Assembly (NCBI GenBank): GCA_023398615.1
Contig: JAEWSD010000046.1
Coordinates: 1-33,859 of the forward strand
Length of the DNA: 33,859 bases
From: Bacillota bacterium
Lineage (GTDB): Bacteria; Bacillota; Clostridia; Lachnospirales; Lachnospiraceae
Direction: 5' to 3'
In this document: positions 14,000 through 23,385 of the stretch, piece by piece
Numbering within the stretch: the stretch's first letter is position 1
Layout: every line of letters begins with the position of its first letter
The notes under the pieces: generated by a model
The model's database searches: none
The model's input: the letters and a program-made list of their open reading frames with translations, nothing else
What the model was told of the DNA's origin: nothing
Made by a program: the position numbers and the translations under genes

Positions 14000-15175
14000 T
14001 CAGCGCACAAATATCATTTCCTTTGTCTCCAGGGCGGTATTTACCATCCCGTCAATCTTTTCCTCCAGGCTTCTTTCCGAATGGCGGATCACCTTCAGAT
14101 TCGGCTTTGTCACCGGATGCTTTGCCACAAAGATTGTACAGCAGTCTTCGAACGGCAGTATGGAGGTCTCATACGTATTGATTCTCTCCGCAATATCAAC
14201 AATATCCTGCTTGTCAAAAGCAATTAACGGGCGGTATACCGGCATCGTGCATACCTCATTCGTTGCGGCCAGGCTTTGCATGGTCTGGCTCGCTACCTGT
14301 CCGATGCTTTCCCCGGTAATCAAACCGAGACAGCCCGTATCCTCCGCAATCTTCTGCGCTATCCGCATCATGTACCGCCTCATGATAATAGTCAGCTCCT
14401 CATGAGGACACTTCTCATAAATGTACAGCTGGATCTCCGTAAAATTAACCACATGAAGCAGGATCGGCCCGGTATATACCGATACCAGCTTTGCCAGATC
14501 AACTACCTTTTGTTTTGCCCTTTCGCTTGTATACGGCGGAGCATGGAAGTAAACGGCATCTATGGTAACTCCTCTTTTAGAAATCATATAGCCTGCCACA
14601 GGGCTGTCGATCCCGCCGGAAAGTAAAAGCATGGCTTTTCCGTTACTGCCTACCGGCAAGCCCCCGGGACCCGGTATCACTTCCGAATAGACATAGGATT
14701 TATTGCGCACCTCAACCATAATACGAACGGACGGATTATGGACATCCACCTTCAACTCAGGAAAACGGTGCAGAAGATAGGCTCCCATTTCCACGCAAAT
14801 CTCCGGCGAGGTCAAGGGGTAAGCCTTATCGGAACGCTTTGCCTCCATCTTAAAGGTAAAAGCCTTATCCTGATATCGCGCCTCCACGTAATCGCCCACA
14901 GCTTTTGTTAACGGTTCCCACTCGATGGTGTCTATAATCATAACCGGGCAGATCTGGGCTATCCCGAATACCCGCTGCAAGGCTTCCACCGTTTCCTCAT
15001 AATCATAGCCTTCCGGACATTCTATATAGATTCTGCCCTGTTCCTTCGTCACAAGATAATCCCCTAGATTCCGCAGGGAATTTTTAATCTGGTCACGCAG
15101 CGCATTCTCGAACACATACCTGTTCTTTCCTTTTATGCCAATTTCCGCATATTTAATTAGAAATGCTTTATACAT
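14000..15175 (-). CDS. thiI: tRNA 4-thiouridine synthetase ThiI
   Basis: The 391-residue protein has an N-terminal ferredoxin-like region, a THUMP domain and a PP-loop ATPase domain with LLLSGGIDSPVAGYM. It adenylates U8 of tRNA so that persulfide sulfur can be inserted to give s4U. There is no C-terminal rhodanese domain, as is usual in Firmicutes, where a dedicated cysteine desulfurase supplies sulfur; exactly such a gene lies 51 bp upstream. The start is the ATG at 15175 (MYKAFLIKYAEIG) with AAAGAGG upstream; an in-frame extension to 15217 has no RBS. It is the last gene of the heat-shock operon. Confidence 0.95.
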   Translation of the reverse strand: MYKAFLIKYAEIGIKGKNRYVFENALRDQIKNSLRNLGDYLVTKEQGRIYIECPEGYDYEETVEALQRVFGIAQICPVMIIDTIEWEPLTKAVGDYVEARYQDKAFTFKMEAKRSDKAYPLTSPEICVEMGAYLLHRFPELKVDVHNPSVRIMVEVRNKSYVYSEVIPGPGGLPVGSNGKAMLLLSGGIDSPVAGYMISKRGVTIDAVYFHAPPYTSERAKQKVVDLAKLVSVYTGPILLHVVNFTEIQLYIYEKCPHEELTIIMRRYMMRIAQKIAEDTGCLGLITGESIGQVASQTMQSLAATNEVCTMPVYRPLIAFDKQDIVDIAERINTYETSILPFEDCCTIFVAKHPVTKPNLKVIRHSERSLEEKIDGMVNTALETKEMIFVR

Positions 15176-15226
15176 AGAAACCTCTTTCCGAATATACGGC
15201 CTTACGCAGGCCGACACTGTGTATAT

Positions 15227-16387
15227 TTAATGCCTTGTAAACCTCCTTAGCTGCGGTGCAAGCTTCCTTAGCATATCGACGGCATACCGTATCTCATCCG
15301 CAGTGGTGAATACGGAAAAACTGAACCGGAGGGTGGAATTAAGAAGGTCCTCCCTGACCCCGATTGCCTTAAGTGTCCCGCTTAACTGAGGATGGTTGGA
15401 AGCACAGGCGGAGCCTGAGGAGACATAAACCTGCCTCTCCTCCAATGCATGCAGCAGTACCTCACTGCGGATTCCCTCAAAGCTGACACTTACAATATGA
15501 GGTGCGGTCTCCGTTAACGGCAGCCCTGCAGCATTCACGGTTACCCCGTCCATTCCGGCTACTTCCCGGATAAACAACTGCTTTAATTCATACAGGCGTG
15601 CTACCTTTCCTTCATGATCCGCATAAATTTCCTTCACTGCCTGTCCGATCCCTGCAATGCCCGGTACATTTTCCGTTCCGGAGCGCATTCCCTTCTGCTG
15701 TCCTCCGCCGAAGAGAATCGGTTTTATCCTGACCTTGTCACGCACGTAGAGTACACCGCTTCCCTTAGGGCCGTGAATCTTATGGCCGCTTATGGAAAGA
15801 AGGTCAATCCCTTCCCTCTTCGGATATATATTATATTTGCCGAATGCCTGTATCGCATCCACATGGAATACCAGGTTCGGATTCTTTTCCTTCAGCCGTC
15901 TTGATATTTCGCTTATTCTTTGTACGGAACCGATCTCATTGTTAACATACATTACGGATACCAGTATCGTATCCGGCCCCACCGCATCCAAAAGCTCATC
16001 GATCAGTATCCGGCCGTTCCTGTCAACGGGGATATAGGTAACACGGAACCCGTTCTCCTCCAGAAAGAGTAACGGATTATGTACCGAAGGATGCTCAATC
16101 CTTGTGGTAATGATATGGTTCCCGCCGCGCCTGTTTGCCAAAGCGGTTCCGATTAAGGCCATATTGTTGGACTCCGTGCCTCCGGACGTGAACAGGATCT
16201 CCTTAGGGTCCGCTTTTAAACGAGCGGCAAGGATATCCTTTGCCGTTCTGATATATTGTTCCGCTTCTATCCCCTTCGTATGCATCGAGGAAGGATTGCC
16301 GTAATCCGTACTGAGTGTCTCCACCATAATATTCCTGACAGAATCAAATGCCCTTGTTGTCGCGGCATTATCCAAATATGCTTCCAT
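15227..16387 (-). CDS. Cysteine desulfurase (NifS/IscS-like, ThiI partner)
   Basis: The 386-residue PLP enzyme is a class V aminotransferase-fold desulfurase. The PLP lysine is Lys203 in SGHKIHGPKG, the cofactor-binding HVDAIQ is at 175-180, and the persulfide cysteine is Cys328 in SSGSACAS. It takes sulfur from cysteine, leaving alanine. Close linkage with thiI suggests a NifZ-like role in feeding s4U synthesis, as in Bacillus; a general Fe-S role cannot be excluded, since no iscU or sufU is in the window. CGGGAG precedes the ATG. A gap of ~80 bp separates it from rsmE. Confidence 0.92.
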   Translation of the reverse strand: MEAYLDNAATTRAFDSVRNIMVETLSTDYGNPSSMHTKGIEAEQYIRTAKDILAARLKADPKEILFTSGGTESNNMALIGTALANRRGGNHIITTRIEHPSVHNPLLFLEENGFRVTYIPVDRNGRILIDELLDAVGPDTILVSVMYVNNEIGSVQRISEISRRLKEKNPNLVFHVDAIQAFGKYNIYPKREGIDLLSISGHKIHGPKGSGVLYVRDKVRIKPILFGGGQQKGMRSGTENVPGIAGIGQAVKEIYADHEGKVARLYELKQLFIREVAGMDGVTVNAAGLPLTETAPHIVSVSFEGIRSEVLLHALEERQVYVSSGSACASNHPQLSGTLKAIGVREDLLNSTLRFSFSVFTTADEIRYAVDMLRKLAPQLRRFTRH

Positions 16388-16465
16388 TCTACTCCCGTAC
16401 CTTTTTTCAGTGTATCGGCTGCCAACATCACAGCCGGTATGGTTACGGCATCATTGACAGCTTTC

Positions 16466-17206
16466 CTATTGTTCCATATGCAGCATAATCATTGACAAAG
16501 CCGCAAGGCCTGCCGTTTCTGTCCGGAGTATTCTCCTGCCCAGGGTAACCGGCAGGATGCCGGACATCACGGCAAGCTCTGCTTCACTTTCATCAAAACC
16601 ACCCTCCGGGCCGATAAAAATCCCGACCGATTGGTTTTTCTTTATGCTTTGAAGGATCTCTCTCGTTTTTATTATATTATCGGCTTTCTCGTAGGGTATC
16701 AGCTTGCAGTCCAGGTTTCCCGCATATTCAACGGCCGCCTTGAATGACATTGCTTCCTTCACCGCCGGAATAATCCCGCGATTGGACTGCTTTGCCGCAC
16801 TTGCGGAGATTGCCTGCCAACGTTCCAGTTTCTTTAATTCCTTCTTACGGTCCTCTAATTTTACGACCGTCCTTCTTGTCATTACCGGTATGATTTCATG
16901 CACACCTAATTCCACAGCCTTTTGTATGATCAGTTCCATCTTATCCTTTTTCGGAAGGCCCTGAAAAAGATACAGTCTGCCCGCAAGCTCCGTATCCGTA
17001 TCCCTGATTTCCTCAATACCGGCAGTAACCGTACCTTCGGACTCGCTCTCTATTATACAATAAAAGTCTTTCCCCTGTCCATTACAAATAATAATTTTGT
17101 CTCCGGGCCTCATCCGCAGCACATTTTTAATATGATTCACATCAGAACCGGCAATCGTAATCCTGTCTTCCTTTATCTGATCCTGTTCCACATAGAAACG
17201 GTACAT
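16466..17206 (-). CDS. rsmE: 16S rRNA m3U1498 methyltransferase RsmE
   Basis: The 246-residue SPOUT enzyme starts with a PUA-like domain (MYRFYVEQDQIKEDRITIAGS) and ends with the knotted SAM site: FIGPEGGFDESE near 195-206 and LGRRILRTETAGLAAL near 222-237. It methylates N3 of U1498 in 16S rRNA. Its location downstream of prmA in the dnaK operon is typical of Firmicutes. GGGAAGGAA precedes the ATG. Length is standard. Confidence 0.95.
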   Translation of the reverse strand: MYRFYVEQDQIKEDRITIAGSDVNHIKNVLRMRPGDKIIICNGQGKDFYCIIESESEGTVTAGIEEIRDTDTELAGRLYLFQGLPKKDKMELIIQKAVELGVHEIIPVMTRRTVVKLEDRKKELKKLERWQAISASAAKQSNRGIIPAVKEAMSFKAAVEYAGNLDCKLIPYEKADNIIKTREILQSIKKNQSVGIFIGPEGGFDESEAELAVMSGILPVTLGRRILRTETAGLAALSMIMLHMEQ

Positions 17207-17231
17207 TTCCTTCCCAGCCTTTCATTACCGG

Positions 17232-18185
17232 TTATTTCTGTGCTACCACGGACGACCAGTCACCCATATCATTCACTTCAAGGATTTTAAACCCGTTTCT
17301 GAGAATGGCGGCCTTTACCTCTTCCTTCTTGGTATCAATAATACCGGAGGTTATAAAGACCCCGCCCGGCTTCATATGCTGCCCGATCACACCGGATAAT
17401 GGAACAAGGACATCCGCAAGTATATTGGCAACCACGGTGTCATAGCAGCCCAGTCCGATTCTGGCCTGAAAATCTTTATCCGTTATGATATCCCCGTCCA
17501 GGATAGTCAGGACCTCGGATGAAATATGATTGACCTCGGCATTTTCACAGGCCGCTCTTACGGCGTTAGGATCGATATCCGTTCCCATAATTTTTACAGC
17601 CCCCAATTTGGCACCGGCAATGGACAGAATACCGCTGCCGCTGCCGATGTCTAACAGTGCCGAACCCGGAGCCACATATTTCTTCATAGCAATAATACAT
17701 AGTTTCGTAGTTTCATGGGTTCCTGTCCCAAAGGCAGAACCCGGGTCAATCTCTATTACAATGTCATGGTCGGAAACCTGTTCCAGTTTCTCCCAGGTCG
17801 GTTTTATTACAATGGTATCATCAATGCGAAACGGCTTAAAAAATGCTTTCCAGTTATTGATCCAATCCAGATCCTCCGTCTCCGACACCTCAATATTTCT
17901 GCTGCCCACATCGATAAACTCAGATAATTCCTCAAGTCCTTTCTGGATATTATCAATTATATCCCGAACCTTATCTCCTTCCTCCAGATAAAAGCAGACC
18001 ACGGCAGTCTTGTCATTTGCATCTGTGTCGGGCAGGATATCAATGAACATGGCTTTCCTGTCATGTTCGGATAACGGTACATGATCAATAATTTCGATTC
18101 CTTCTATTCCCAGGTCATTTAACATATTGCATACCAGATCCAGTGCATCCGCTACGGTCGATAAGGTAAGTTTCTTCCATTTCAT
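17232..18185 (-). CDS. prmA: Ribosomal protein L11 methyltransferase PrmA
   Basis: The 317-residue protein has an N-terminal substrate-recognition domain and a class I methyltransferase domain with LLDIGSGSGILSIAGAKLGA as motif I, GTDIDPNAVRAA as motif II and VANILADVLVPL as motif IV. It trimethylates lysine and the N-terminus of ribosomal protein L11. GSAFGTGTHETTKLC, before the SAM site, is a PrmA hallmark. CGGAGGA lies upstream at a spacing of about ten. It follows dnaJ by 30 bp in the same operon. Confidence 0.95.
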   Translation of the reverse strand: MKWKKLTLSTVADALDLVCNMLNDLGIEGIEIIDHVPLSEHDRKAMFIDILPDTDANDKTAVVCFYLEEGDKVRDIIDNIQKGLEELSEFIDVGSRNIEVSETEDLDWINNWKAFFKPFRIDDTIVIKPTWEKLEQVSDHDIVIEIDPGSAFGTGTHETTKLCIIAMKKYVAPGSALLDIGSGSGILSIAGAKLGAVKIMGTDIDPNAVRAACENAEVNHISSEVLTILDGDIITDKDFQARIGLGCYDTVVANILADVLVPLSGVIGQHMKPGGVFITSGIIDTKKEEVKAAILRNGFKILEVNDMGDWSSVVAQK

Positions 18186-18215
18186 AGATGAATATCCTCC
18201 GTTTTCTTCGAATAG

Positions 18216-19361
18216 TTATTTCCCAAAGAATTTCTTTTTCGTTTTCTCTTTCTCCGGTTCCGGCGAATCGGAATCACTTTTGGAATTCATGTCATCGTCG
18301 AATTTCTGCAATAAATCCTTCTGCTCGCTGCTAAGCTTTGTCGGTACCTGTACGACCAGGGTTACAAAATGGTCGCCCCTGATCTGCTTATTACGCAAAG
18401 TAGGAACACCCTTTCCCCTGAGTCTGACCTTCGTATCGGTCTGTGTTCCCGGTTTTACCGTATAGATTACGTCACCGTCCACCGTGCTGATCCTTACATC
18501 CCCGCCCAGGGCCGCCTGTGCAAAGGAAATCGGTGCCGTGGAATAAATATCATAATCCTGGCGCTGGAAGATCGGATGCCTGCTGACATTCACCTCTACC
18601 AAAAGATCGCCTCTTTCGCCTCCGTTCATACCGGGTTCACCCATATCACGGATACGTATGCTTTGCCCGTTATCGATTCCGGCCGGTACGGATACCTGTA
18701 TCTTCTTCTTTTTCGTAACATATCCGGTGCCGTAGCAGTCGGCGCATTTTTCTTTAATGATTTTACCGGTACCGCGGCAATCCGGACAGGTCTGGACATT
18801 CCGGACCATTCCGAACAAAGACTGCTGCGTATATACCACCTGTCCTTTGCCGCCGCATTTCGAACAGGTCACCGAACTAGTTCCCGGCTTGGCCCCGCTT
18901 CCGTGACAAGTGCCGCACTGCTCCTTAAGGTTCAGCTCGAGCTCTTTCTCCACGCCGGTTACGGACTCCTGGAAAGTAATTCTTACGGCGGCACGGACAT
19001 TCGGCCCCTTCATAGGCCCGTTACTGCTTCTTCTCGTCCTTGCACCGCCGAACAGATCTCCGAAGATATCTCCAAAGATATCTCCCATGTCTCCCATATT
19101 GGTGAAATCAAAGCCTCCGCCTCCGGCGCCCTGATCAAATGCCGAATGGCCGAACTGATCATATTGCCTGCGCTTATCCGCATCGCTTAATACGGCGTAA
19201 GCTTCCGAAGCCTCCTTGAATTTAACCTCCGCATTCTTGTCGCCCGGATTCATGTCAGGGTGATACTGCTTGGCTAATTTCCTGTATGCTTTCTTTATCT
19301 CATCCTCAGAAGCCGACTTAGGCACCCCCAAGACTTCGTAGTAATCACGTTTATCTGCCAT
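18216..19361 (-). CDS. dnaJ: Chaperone DnaJ
   Basis: The 381-residue co-chaperone has the J domain with HPD at residues 34-36, a G/F-rich linker (GAGGGGFDFTNMGDMG), and a zinc region with four CxxCxGxG-type repeats (CGTCHGSG, CSKCGGKG, CPDCRGTG, CADCYGTG). The substrate-binding C-terminal domain ends in a charged tail (PEPEKEKTKKKFFGK). It stimulates DnaK ATPase activity and delivers clients. AAGGAGG precedes the ATG. A strong hairpin lies in the 205-bp gap between dnaK and this gene. Confidence 0.97.
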   Translation of the reverse strand: MADKRDYYEVLGVPKSASEDEIKKAYRKLAKQYHPDMNPGDKNAEVKFKEASEAYAVLSDADKRRQYDQFGHSAFDQGAGGGGFDFTNMGDMGDIFGDIFGDLFGGARTRRSSNGPMKGPNVRAAVRITFQESVTGVEKELELNLKEQCGTCHGSGAKPGTSSVTCSKCGGKGQVVYTQQSLFGMVRNVQTCPDCRGTGKIIKEKCADCYGTGYVTKKKKIQVSVPAGIDNGQSIRIRDMGEPGMNGGERGDLLVEVNVSRHPIFQRQDYDIYSTAPISFAQAALGGDVRISTVDGDVIYTVKPGTQTDTKVRLRGKGVPTLRNKQIRGDHFVTLVVQVPTKLSSEQKDLLQKFDDDMNSKSDSDSPEPEKEKTKKKFFGK

Positions 19362-19423
19362 ATCATCTATCCTCCTTGTGTAAATGTTCCGGTGAGGCAG
19401 CCGCCGAAGCCGCTGTCTATATC

Positions 19424-19457
19424 GACAAATAGGCAGTCGTCAGACCGCCTATTTGTC
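19424..19457. promoter_or_regulatory. Strong hairpin between dnaK and dnaJ
   Basis: GACAAATAGGC (19424-19434) pairs perfectly with GCCTATTTGTC (19447-19457), and three further pairs after one mismatch leave a GTCA loop. No U-tract follows on the minus strand (CGATAT), so full termination is not expected. An mRNA processing or 3'-end stabilising site that keeps dnaK mRNA above dnaJ mRNA is the likely role. Confidence 0.65.
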
Positions 19458-19566
19458 TTACCGTTACGGAACAACCCATAACTTGTATTCATTGTAATAT
19501 AAATGACAAATCAAAACATATTGTAAAGAAAAATTATTCATTCGTCAAGTGAAACTCTTTCCTGAC

Positions 19567-21432
19567 TCAGACTTCTTTATAATCCCCGTCTACCACATCA
19601 TCGTTATAGGTACCGTCGGATTCGCCTTGTGCGCCGGACATATCAGGTGCCGGACCGCCCTGTGCACCCTGAGCCTGCTCATAAACCTTTGCAAATAATG
19701 CCTGTGCACTTTCCATTAATTTTTCTTTCGCCGCTTTAATGTCAGCCACTTCACCATCAGACATAACCTCCGGATTGGATTTTTCAATTAATTCTTTCAG
19801 ATGCTGTAAATCAGCCTCTACCTTAGACTTGTCGTCCGCGTTAATCTTGTCGCCGACTTCATTTAAAGCCTTCTCCGTCTGGAATACCATAGAGTCCGCA
19901 TCATTCCTGGTTTCCACAGCTTCCTTACGCTTCTTGTCCTGCGCTTCGTACTGAGCTGCTTCCTTAACCGCCCTGTCGATATCGCTGTCGGAAAGGTTGG
20001 AACCTGCCGTAATGGTAATGTGCTGTTCTCTGCCTGTACCCAAATCCTTCGCGGAAACATTTACAATACCGTTGGCATCGATATCAAAGGTAACTTCAAT
20101 CTGCGGAACTCCTCTTCTTGCCGGCGGAATACCATCCAGCCTGAACTGTCCGAGACTCTTGTTATCTTTTGCAAACTGCCTCTCACCCTGCACTACGTTA
20201 ATATCAACGGCGCTCTGATTATCTGCCGCCGTAGAGAATATCTGGCTCTTTTTAGTAGGGATCGTCGTGTTCCTCTCAATTAATCTTGTAGCAACACCGC
20301 CCATTGTTTCGATACTTAAGGACAACGGAGTTACATCCAGAAGAAGGATATCGCCCGCGCCGGCATCTCCCGCCAGCTTGCCGCCCTGGATGGAAGCACC
20401 GATGGCAACACATTCATCCGGGTTTAATGTCTTGGACGGTTCATGGCCGGTTAACTGCCTTACTTTATCCTGTACGGACAGTGTACGGGTGGAACCGCCG
20501 ACCAGTAATACCTTACTTAATTCAGACGCGGTAATTCCGGCATCCCTTAACGCATTCTGAACCGGAGCGGTAGTTCTTTCAACCAGATCATGAGTTAACT
20601 CATCGAATTTGGCTCTGGTCAGGTTCATATCGAAATGCTTTGGTCCTTCCGCCGTTGCCGTAATGAAAGGAAGATTGATGTTCGTAGTCGTTGCGGAGGA
20701 TAATTCCTTCTTCGCCTTCTCGGCCGCTTCCTTTAATCTTTGAAGCGCCATCTTGTCAAGGGATAAGTCTACCCCTTCCGTCTTCTTGAATTCATCAATC
20801 ATATATCTGGTAACTCTCTCATCGAAATCGTCGCCGCCTAAGCGGTTGTCGCCGGAGGTTGCAAGTACCTCGATAACACCGTCGCCGATTTCAATGATGG
20901 ATACGTCGAAGGTACCGCCGCCCAGGTCATATACCATGATCTTCTGCTCATGTTCGTTATCAAGACCGTAAGCCAATGCCGCTGCGGTAGGCTCGTTGAT
21001 AATCCTCTTAACATCAAGTCCTGCGATCTTACCCGCATCCTTGGTTGCCTGCCTTTGCGCATCGTTGAAATAAGCCGGAACCGTAATAACCGCTTCCGTA
21101 ACCTTCTCACCAAGGTAGCTTTCGGCATCCGCTTTCAGCTTCTGAAGTACCATTGCGGAAATCTCCTGCGGTGAAAATTTCTTATCGTCGATGTTTACTC
21201 TATACTCGGTACCCATATGTCTTTTAATGGATGAGATCGTTTTATCAGAGTTGGTAACCGCCTGACGCTTTGCAGGCTCTCCTACCAACCGCTCTCCTGT
21301 TTTTGTAAATGCGACTACCGACGGGGTCGTTCTGGAGCCTTCCGTATTGGCAATAACAACCGGCTTTCCACCTTCCATAACAGCTACGCATGAATTTGTC
21401 GTACCTAAATCGATTCCTATGATTTTACCCAT
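19567..21432 (-). CDS. dnaK: Chaperone DnaK (Hsp70)
   Basis: The 621-residue Hsp70 has the N-terminal ATPase domain beginning GIDLGTTNSCVAVMEGG, with VYDLGGGTFDVSI and LVGGSTRTLSVQDKV further on. The substrate-binding domain and lid follow, ending in a G/A/Q-rich stretch and an acidic DDVVDGDYKEV tail. It is the central ATP-driven folding chaperone, working with DnaJ and GrpE encoded on either side. ATAGGAGG stands before the ATG. Length and motifs are standard and no anomaly is visible. Confidence 0.98.
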   Translation of the reverse strand: MGKIIGIDLGTTNSCVAVMEGGKPVVIANTEGSRTTPSVVAFTKTGERLVGEPAKRQAVTNSDKTISSIKRHMGTEYRVNIDDKKFSPQEISAMVLQKLKADAESYLGEKVTEAVITVPAYFNDAQRQATKDAGKIAGLDVKRIINEPTAAALAYGLDNEHEQKIMVYDLGGGTFDVSIIEIGDGVIEVLATSGDNRLGGDDFDERVTRYMIDEFKKTEGVDLSLDKMALQRLKEAAEKAKKELSSATTTNINLPFITATAEGPKHFDMNLTRAKFDELTHDLVERTTAPVQNALRDAGITASELSKVLLVGGSTRTLSVQDKVRQLTGHEPSKTLNPDECVAIGASIQGGKLAGDAGAGDILLLDVTPLSLSIETMGGVATRLIERNTTIPTKKSQIFSTAADNQSAVDINVVQGERQFAKDNKSLGQFRLDGIPPARRGVPQIEVTFDIDANGIVNVSAKDLGTGREQHITITAGSNLSDSDIDRAVKEAAQYEAQDKKRKEAVETRNDADSMVFQTEKALNEVGDKINADDKSKVEADLQHLKELIEKSNPEVMSDGEVADIKAAKEKLMESAQALFAKVYEQAQGAQGGPAPDMSGAQGESDGTYNDDVVDGDYKEV

Positions 21433-21567
21433 ATTTTATTCCTCCTATAATGAATTGATAGTTGTAATCTAATATATATGAAAGCGAGTATCCAATGCAC
21501 GGATAAATCGTATCTGCAAGTTTATTTATCCCAACTGTGCCAAAGTCCGCTATTCGTTTCTTCGCGG

Positions 21568-22257
21568 TTAATTAACCACCTTAACCATACTGTGGCGTAC
21601 CACCGAATCCTTATACATATAACCTCTCTGGAACTCTTCCGCCACTATGTTTTCGCCTAAGTCCGGGTCTTCCGCATGCATCACGGCGTTATGGAAATTC
21701 GGATTGAACTCCTTGCCGGCCGCTTCTATCGGCTTTAATCCGGCCTCTTCCAGCGAGCTGACCAGCTGCCTGTATATCTTCTCTATTCCCTGTGCAAATG
21801 CACCTTCCTTCTCCTCTTCTGAAATGGTGCCTAATCCTCTTTCAAAATTATCGATAACGGGAAGTATCTTCTCAATGATATCCCTTGCCCCGATTTCAAA
21901 CATCTGAGTCTTCTCTTTCTCCGTACGTTTGCGGAAATTATCAAACTCGGCCATCGTTCTCATTAAGCGGTCATTTAATTCTTCAATCTTTAAATCCTTC
22001 TTATCCTTCTTCTCTTTCTTTTCTTTCTTAAAGAAAGATTTGCCGTTTTTCGTGTCTTCCTTGACGATATCGTTATCGCCTTCCTCATCACCTTCCTCCG
22101 CAGCCTCGGATTCTTCCGCCTTTTCCGATTCCTCCGTCATTTCATCTGCCGCTTCTCTGTCAATATCATAACCCTTCGCATTCTCCTCTGCAACCGGTTC
22201 CGTTTGCTCCGCATTATCCCGTACTAAATCTTCCGTTGATATATCCTTATCTTCCAC
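21568..22257 (-). CDS. grpE: Nucleotide exchange factor GrpE
   Basis: The 229-residue protein has a long, acidic N-terminal region (about 70 residues rich in E, D and A), a lysine-rich stretch (KKEKKEKKDKK), a long coiled-coil dimer helix starting ELNDRLMRTMAEFDNFRKR, and the C-terminal beta-wing domain with NPNFHNAVMHAED. It releases ADP from DnaK. The start is a GTG at 22257 with AAAGGCGG eight bases upstream. The acidic leader is longer than in E. coli GrpE (197 aa) but common in clostridia. Confidence 0.96.
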   Translation of the reverse strand: MEDKDISTEDLVRDNAEQTEPVAEENAKGYDIDREAADEMTEESEKAEESEAAEEGDEEGDNDIVKEDTKNGKSFFKKEKKEKKDKKDLKIEELNDRLMRTMAEFDNFRKRTEKEKTQMFEIGARDIIEKILPVIDNFERGLGTISEEEKEGAFAQGIEKIYRQLVSSLEEAGLKPIEAAGKEFNPNFHNAVMHAEDPDLGENIVAEEFQRGYMYKDSVVRHSMVKVVN

Positions 22258-22279
22258 TCTTGTAACCGCCTTTCATTTA

Positions 22280-23317
22280 TTAGGTTTTATTTTTAAATAT
22301 ATCGTCCAGCTGCTTCATAAGGGTCTGCAGGGTGCCTACCACCCTCTCATAATCCATCCTCTTAGGACCGATTATACCTATCTTGCCATAAACCCCTTCC
22401 TCAATTTCATAGGTTGCCGTAACCAGTGAGCAATCCTTCATGGCTTCTACCGCCGTCTCACTGCCGATATATACCTGTATTGACCGATTTTCGGAACCGT
22501 CGCCTTCTACCTTTGTATTAATAATCTCAGTTAATTGCGTCTTTTCCTCAAAGGTGCCTATCAATTCCGTAACTTTGTCCAAATCATTTAATTCCGGATA
22601 TTTCAGGATATTGGTTGCGCCGCTTGTATAAACCTCAACCTCTTCCTCTTCGCTGATAGCCTGTGCTATCACATCCAGAATAGAGCTTACGATACCGCCG
22701 TAATTGCCGGCCTGCTCCTTCATCTTCTGGATGACCGACATGTTGATCTCTGTCAGGTCCAGGCCTTGCAGAAACGTATTAAATACAATATTGAGCTTCA
22801 GGATAATTTCCTTATCCAAGCTTTCCTCAGTATCAATAATTTTATTCTTTACTATATTCCCTTCAATTACTATGACAGCCAGCAGCTGATTCGGATCCAC
22901 ATCCGTCAGCTGTATGAATTTTACCTTCCTGCTCCGGTAATGCGGCTTTGTAACTAAGGAAGCATAGTGGGTATTTGCGGCAAGCAGCTTTGCTACCTGC
23001 TTTAAGAGTACTTCGATCCGGTCCGTCTTCTCCGTAAGAAGCTCCTTCATATCTTCTATTTCCTGGACTTTATTTACAAGCATGGTATCCACATACAGAC
23101 GATAACCTTTATCCGATGGGATACGTCCGGCAGATGTGTGGGGCTGTATAATAAAACCCAGCTCCTCTAAATCCGCCATTTCATTCCGAATGGTGGCAGA
23201 GCTGAGATTCAAATCAGTATATTTCGAAATTGTCCTGGAACCGACCGGTTCACCGGTTTCAAGGTAGTTACGGATGATTGCCTGTAAGATTTTTAGCTTT
23301 CTTTCATCCAGCTGCAT
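22280..23317 (-). CDS. hrcA: Heat-inducible transcription repressor HrcA
   Basis: The 345-residue repressor starts with the winged helix MQLDERKLKILQAIIRNYLE and contains EPVGSRTISKYTDLNLSSATIRNEMADLEELGFI, followed by the family motif HTSAGRIPSDKGYRLYVD. HrcA binds CIRCE and needs GroEL to stay active, so it derepresses chaperones on heat shock. The ATG at 23317 has GGGAGTGA upstream; an in-frame start at 23356 would place the start codon inside the CIRCE element and is rejected. It is the first gene of the hrcA-grpE-dnaK-dnaJ operon. Confidence 0.97.
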   Translation of the reverse strand: MQLDERKLKILQAIIRNYLETGEPVGSRTISKYTDLNLSSATIRNEMADLEELGFIIQPHTSAGRIPSDKGYRLYVDTMLVNKVQEIEDMKELLTEKTDRIEVLLKQVAKLLAANTHYASLVTKPHYRSRKVKFIQLTDVDPNQLLAVIVIEGNIVKNKIIDTEESLDKEIILKLNIVFNTFLQGLDLTEINMSVIQKMKEQAGNYGGIVSSILDVIAQAISEEEEVEVYTSGATNILKYPELNDLDKVTELIGTFEEKTQLTEIINTKVEGDGSENRSIQVYIGSETAVEAMKDCSLVTATYEIEEGVYGKIGIIGPKRMDYERVVGTLQTLMKQLDDIFKNKT

Positions 23318-23345
23318 CGAATCACTCCCACCATTTTTTAAGCTG

Positions 23346-23372
23346 TTAGCACTCACTGGAGAAGAGTGCTAA
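23346..23372. promoter_or_regulatory. CIRCE operator
   Basis: TTAGCACTC, nine bases, GAGTGCTAA: a perfect match to the consensus inverted repeat bound by HrcA. It begins about 7 bp after the predicted transcription start and ends 29 bp before the hrcA ATG. Confidence 0.97.
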
Positions 23373-23385
23373 TATCTTTATACAT

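Noticed and set aside
13882..14227. Two plus-strand reading frames of about 100 codons over repeat copy B and the end of thiI
   Set aside because: They start in the repeat, have no RBS and run antisense through conserved thiI sequence.
18369..19190. 273-codon plus-strand frame opposite dnaJ
   Set aside because: It is a long antisense shadow of a highly conserved gene, with no RBS or recognisable product.
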